NCBI GenBank assembly: GCA_018242505.1 | Contig: JAFEBU010000027.1 | Location: 145,957 to 209,956, forward strand | Direction: 5' to 3' | Origin: Pseudomonadota bacterium | GTDB taxonomy: Bacteria; Pseudomonadota; Alphaproteobacteria; Reyranellales; Reyranellaceae | Length of the DNA: 64,000 nt | Part shown: positions 61,078 through 64,000 of the stretch, piece by piece | How positions within the stretch are numbered: position 1 is the first letter of the stretch | Layout: each line of letters begins with the position of its first letter | Translations under genes and position numbers: made by a program | Notes under the pieces: model-generated | Told to the model about the DNA's origin: nothing | Databases searched by the model: none | Seen by the model: only the letters and a program-made list of their open reading frames with translations

Positions 61078-61449
61078 TCAGTCGTCGGGACGGCGACGGA
61101 TCATCGAAACACCGACATCGGCAAAGGGGCCGGGTAATGGCGCATCGGGCTTGCGAACGCTCACCTTCACCATCCGGATGGCGCCAAAGCGTTCCAGCAG
61201 CGCATCGATGATCGAAATCGACAATTTCTCGATGAGACGAACGGGCGGCCCGGACAGGATGCCGACGGCCGTACGAAAGACTTCTTCGTAGCAAACCGCT
61301 TTTGCGTAGTCGTCGGCACGGGCGTACTTCTCGAGATCGAGCCACCAGTAGACGTCGACGATGAAGCGCTGCGGCGTATGCTGCTCGGCCTCATGGACGC
61401 CGTGGCAGGCCATGACCTCGATACCCTTCAGGAAGGCATGGTCGACCAT
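61078..61449 (-). CDS. folB: Dihydroneopterin aldolase
   Basis: A 123-residue FolB-type enzyme that cleaves 7,8-dihydroneopterin in folate synthesis. It shows FLKGIEVMACHGVHEAEQHTPQRFIVDVYWWLDL (active-site His and Glu region), then the catalytic Lys in RLIEKLSISIIDALLE, and the closing strand VKVSVRKPDAPLPG. The ATG at 61449 fits the family start. However, an in-frame GTG at 61479 overlaps the metE stop (GTGA) and would add 10 residues. A 34-bp perfect palindrome covers the ATG. Confidence 0.85.
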   Translation of the reverse strand: MVDHAFLKGIEVMACHGVHEAEQHTPQRFIVDVYWWLDLEKYARADDYAKAVCYEEVFRTAVGILSGPPVRLIEKLSISIIDALLERFGAIRMVKVSVRKPDAPLPGPFADVGVSMIRRRPDD

Positions 61450-61460
61450 GCCTTCCTGAA
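61427..61460. repeat. 34-bp perfect palindrome over the folB start codon
   Basis: The left arm TTCAGGAAGGCATGGTC is followed directly by its exact reverse complement. It contains the folB ATG and the AGGAAGG sequence before it, and codes for MVDHAFL on the minus strand. In mRNA it would fold into a hairpin hiding the start. As DNA it could be a dimeric protein site. Confidence 0.9.
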
Positions 61461-61475
61461 CACCGGTATCATTGG

Positions 61476-63812
61476 TCACTTGGCCGTGGCGCGCGCCCGC
61501 CGGGCAGCCGACACCATGTTGGCGAGAGCAGGCCGGACCTCTTCCCATTTGCGGGTCTTGAGGCCGCAATCTGGATTGACCCAGATCTGGTCCGGCGAGA
61601 GGTGCTCGCGCGCCCTCGTCAACAGCTCGGCCATGTCTTCCGTTGCCGGCAGGCGCGGCGAATGGATGTCGTAGACGCCTGGGCCGATCTCATTGGGATA
61701 GCGGTAGGCCGTGAAGGCCTCAAGCAGTTCCATCTTGGAGCGTGCCGTTTCGATCGAAATCACGTCGGCATCCATCGCTCCGATCGAGTCGATGATGTCG
61801 TTGAACTCCGAGTAACACATGTGGGTGTGGATCTGCGTCTTGTCTTCCACGCCCGACGCGGAGAGGCGGAAGCACTCGACCGCCCAGTCGAGATAGGTTT
61901 TCCAGTCTGCCTTGCGCAGGGGCAGGCCTTCGCGGATCGCAGGCTCGTCGATCTGGATGATCCGTATGCCTGCCTTCTCCAGGTCGACGACTTCGTCGCG
62001 AAGGGCGAGCGCGATCTGCCGGCAGGTCTGGCTGCGCGGAATATCGTCGCGCACGAACGACCACTGCAGCATCGTCACCGGACCGGTCAGCATGCCCTTC
62101 ATCGGCTTCTTGGTGAGGGACTGGGCGTAACTCGACCAGGCGACCGTCATGGGGCGGGGACGTGCCACGTCGCCAAAAATAATCGGGGGACGGACGTAGC
62201 GGGAGCCGTAGCTCTGTACCCAGCCGTGCTTGGTGAAGGCATAGCCGGAGAGCTGCTCGCCGAAATACTGCACCATGTCGTTCCGCTCGAATTCGCCATG
62301 GACGAGGACGTCGATGCCGATCTCCTCCTGCCAGCGCACGGCGGCTTCTGTCTCCGTGCGGAGATAGGCCTCGTAGTCGGCGTTGCTCATTGCGCCCCTG
62401 GCATTGGCGGCACGCGCCTTGCGCACGTTCTCGGTCTGCGGGAACGAACCGATGGTCGTGGTCGGGAACGCCGGTAGCGATAGCTCGGCCCGCTGCAGCG
62501 CACGCCGCTTGTCGAACGCCGAACGGCGGCGCGTCATCGCCGCGGTCACCGCCGCCATGCGGCGCGCCACGTCGGTGTTGTGGATCTTGGGCGAGGTCTT
62601 GCGCGATGCGGCAGCGTGTGCCGAAGCGGCGAGGGTATCCTTCACTGCGCCGCGGCCCTCATTCAGCGCTCGCCCCAGGGTCGCCAGTTCTTCAACCTTC
62701 TGGACAGCAAAGGCGAGCCAGCTCTTCACATCGGCGTCGAGCGCATCCTCTTGTTCAAGATCGACCGGCACGTGGAGCAACGAGCACGAAGGGGCGAGCA
62801 CGATGCGGTCCGCGCCGCGTTGGGCGACGACCTTCTCCAGACGATCGAGCAGTGTCGGCAAATCTGCGCGCCAGACGTTGCGGCCGTCGATCACACCCAG
62901 GGACAGGACGCGATCCTTCGGCAGCGCCGCCGTCACTGCGTCGAGCTGTTCGGGCGCACGTACGAGGTCGATATGCAGCCCTGCAACGGGCAACTTGGCC
63001 GCCGTTGCCAGGTTGGCGCCGAGCGCGCCGAAATAGGTTGTGAGCATCAGCTTGAGGCCGGTCATCCGGCTGAGGGCGGTGTAGGCCGTGACGAACGCCG
63101 CGTGGGCGCGATCGTCGAGATCGAGCACAAGCGCTGGCTCGTCGATCTGCACCCAGTCGGCGCCGGCGGCCGCGAGCTTGCCCAGCAGCTCGCTGTAGAC
63201 GGCCAGCAGGCTTGGGAGCAGGGACAGCGGATCGAAAGCCGCTCCCTTGGCTTTGCCGAGCAGCAGATAGGTGACGGGTCCGAGAATAACCGGGCGCGTA
63301 TGGAACCCCAGACTCTTGGCTTCCAGGAACTCGTCGACCGGCTTGGTGGAGGCAAGGCTGAAGTGCTGGTCCTGCGAGAATTCCGGCACCATGTAGTGGT
63401 AGTTGGTATCGAACCACTTGGTCATTTCGAGTGCAGGTAGGCCACCGCCGGCCTCGCCGTGGGAGTGACCGTGGCCGCAAGCCGCGTCATGGGCATTGCC
63501 CTGCTTGCCGCGCGCCATGGCGAAGTAGGTGTCAAGGGAGACCGCGCCACCTTGCCAGCCATAAACAGACGGAATCGCGCCGACCATGACGCTGGTGTCG
63601 AGCACATGGTCGTACAGTGAGAAATCATTGCTCGGGATGTGGGTGACGCCGGTCGATTTCTGCCGGGCCCAGGCGGCGGCACGTAGACCAGCTGCATCTT
63701 TGAGCAAGGCAGCCGCGCTGATCTTGCCGGCCCAATAGCTTTCCAGTGCCTTCTTCAGCTCGCGACGAGGTCCGATGCGTGGGAATCCCAGCGTGCTCAC
63801 ATTGACGGACAT
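61476..63812 (-). CDS. metE: Cobalamin-independent methionine synthase
   Basis: A 778-residue 5-methyltetrahydropteroyltriglutamate-homocysteine methyltransferase. The start MSVNVSTLGFPRIGPRRELKKALE is typical and has AGGAG at 8 bp; the ATG six bases earlier is too close to that site. The N-terminal half is the folate-binding barrel. The C-terminal catalytic barrel has FPTTTIGSFPQT, the zinc ligands in IHTHMCYSEFNDI and the last Cys in IWVNPDCGLKTRKW. It makes methionine from homocysteine. Upstream is a PrpB-like gene; downstream it overlaps the possible GTG start of folB, another folate-linked gene. Confidence 0.96.
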   Translation of the reverse strand: MSVNVSTLGFPRIGPRRELKKALESYWAGKISAAALLKDAAGLRAAAWARQKSTGVTHIPSNDFSLYDHVLDTSVMVGAIPSVYGWQGGAVSLDTYFAMARGKQGNAHDAACGHGHSHGEAGGGLPALEMTKWFDTNYHYMVPEFSQDQHFSLASTKPVDEFLEAKSLGFHTRPVILGPVTYLLLGKAKGAAFDPLSLLPSLLAVYSELLGKLAAAGADWVQIDEPALVLDLDDRAHAAFVTAYTALSRMTGLKLMLTTYFGALGANLATAAKLPVAGLHIDLVRAPEQLDAVTAALPKDRVLSLGVIDGRNVWRADLPTLLDRLEKVVAQRGADRIVLAPSCSLLHVPVDLEQEDALDADVKSWLAFAVQKVEELATLGRALNEGRGAVKDTLAASAHAAASRKTSPKIHNTDVARRMAAVTAAMTRRRSAFDKRRALQRAELSLPAFPTTTIGSFPQTENVRKARAANARGAMSNADYEAYLRTETEAAVRWQEEIGIDVLVHGEFERNDMVQYFGEQLSGYAFTKHGWVQSYGSRYVRPPIIFGDVARPRPMTVAWSSYAQSLTKKPMKGMLTGPVTMLQWSFVRDDIPRSQTCRQIALALRDEVVDLEKAGIRIIQIDEPAIREGLPLRKADWKTYLDWAVECFRLSASGVEDKTQIHTHMCYSEFNDIIDSIGAMDADVISIETARSKMELLEAFTAYRYPNEIGPGVYDIHSPRLPATEDMAELLTRAREHLSPDQIWVNPDCGLKTRKWEEVRPALANMVSAARRARATAK

Positions 63813-63844
63813 GATCATTTCTCCTGTTCGACGGCGTTCGGCCT

Positions 63845-64000
63845 TTAACGCTGCGGCATGCCCTTAGGTACGATTGTGGCGACGATCGAGGCGTCGAGCG
63901 CCTCGTACTGGTGATAGCCGATCGTCTCGTAGAGCTCGGCCCGGGTCTGCATCTGGTCGAGCATCTTCTGGGTGCCGCCGTCCCGGCGGATCGCCGCGTA
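63845..64000 (-). CDS. PrpB-like isocitrate lyase/PEP mutase family protein (C-terminal part)
   Basis: The last 51 codons of a gene whose start lies beyond the window. [36 protein letters not shown] matches the C-terminal swapped helix of 2-methylisocitrate lyase and related PEP-mutase-family lyases (usual form RDGTQK...[17 protein letters not shown]). It would cleave 2-methylisocitrate or a related oxo-acid. It ends at TAA, 33 bp before the metE start on the same strand, so the two may be co-transcribed. Confidence 0.75.
   Translation of the reverse strand, partial: YAAIRRDGGTQKMLDQMQTRAELYETIGYHQYEALDASIVATIVPKGMPQR

Overview
This is a GC-rich chromosomal window with dense, short-spaced genes on both strands. 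Gene content is typical of a metabolically versatile soil or water alphaproteobacterium: five periplasmic solute-binding proteins from three families, two amidases, CoA-linked enzymes, an AhpC/AhpD pair, an HU protein, a possible Irr-type iron box and a CWC protein. My best guess is an order such as Hyphomicrobiales or Rhodospirillales (a Reyranella-like organism would fit). That is an impression from gene content, not a computed placement. I saw no rRNA, tRNA, CRISPR array or intact mobile element.

Layout. 1-6.5 kb: HpcH/HpaI aldolase (partial), D-2-hydroxyacid dehydrogenase, an unknown protein, an LLM flavin oxidoreductase, a VOC protein, the peroxide-defence pair ahpC-ahpD and an aldehyde dehydrogenase. 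6.6-9.1 kb (minus): a thioesterase-like gene broken by several frameshifts, then a 66-residue AtzG-like protein coupled to an amidase. 9.3-14.1 kb: HU, a second AhpD-like protein, YdcF, an NMT1-type binding protein, an acyl-CoA dehydrogenase and a cupin. 14.1-17.5 kb: a secreted trypsin-like protease and a divergent isonitrile hydratase-like / GlxA regulator pair. 17.6-21.4 kb (minus): serine hydrolase, TauD dioxygenase, MFS exporter and a 43-residue lipoprotein. 21.4-28.6 kb: SDR, TctC-type binding protein, amidase, metallo-hydrolase, NIPSNAP, alpha/beta hydrolase, MFS. 28.7-34.8 kb: a branched-chain-amino-acid-type ABC importer with two paralogous binding proteins divergent from livG-livF-livH-livM. 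35.1-39.7 kb (minus): an RND efflux adaptor and pump plus a small membrane protein.

40-53 kb is more accessory: an alanine/serine-glyoxylate aminotransferase, an orphan binding protein, an eroded tyrosine recombinase, tandem ribbon-helix-helix genes, a large perfect hairpin, a methyltransferase coupled to an unknown protein, a ferredoxin-NADP reductase with a disturbed N-terminus, and a DUF2325/PadR-like pair. 53.4-60.2 kb is a compact bidirectional catabolic-looking cluster (acyl-CoA ligase and quinone oxidoreductase on minus; racemase-like, VOC, IclR regulator and M19 dipeptidase-like on plus) around a dyad operator candidate. Two of its enzymes lack expected catalytic residues. 60.9-64 kb holds a CWC protein, folB overlapping a 34-bp perfect palindrome, metE, and the end of a PrpB-like lyase.

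The catabolic cluster at 53.4-60.2 kb is the best candidate for an undescribed pathway. The repeated, partly compensating frameshifts in otherwise conserved genes (8.2-9.1, 9.6-9.9 and 50.0 kb) mean that either local gene decay or indel errors in the assembly must be excluded.
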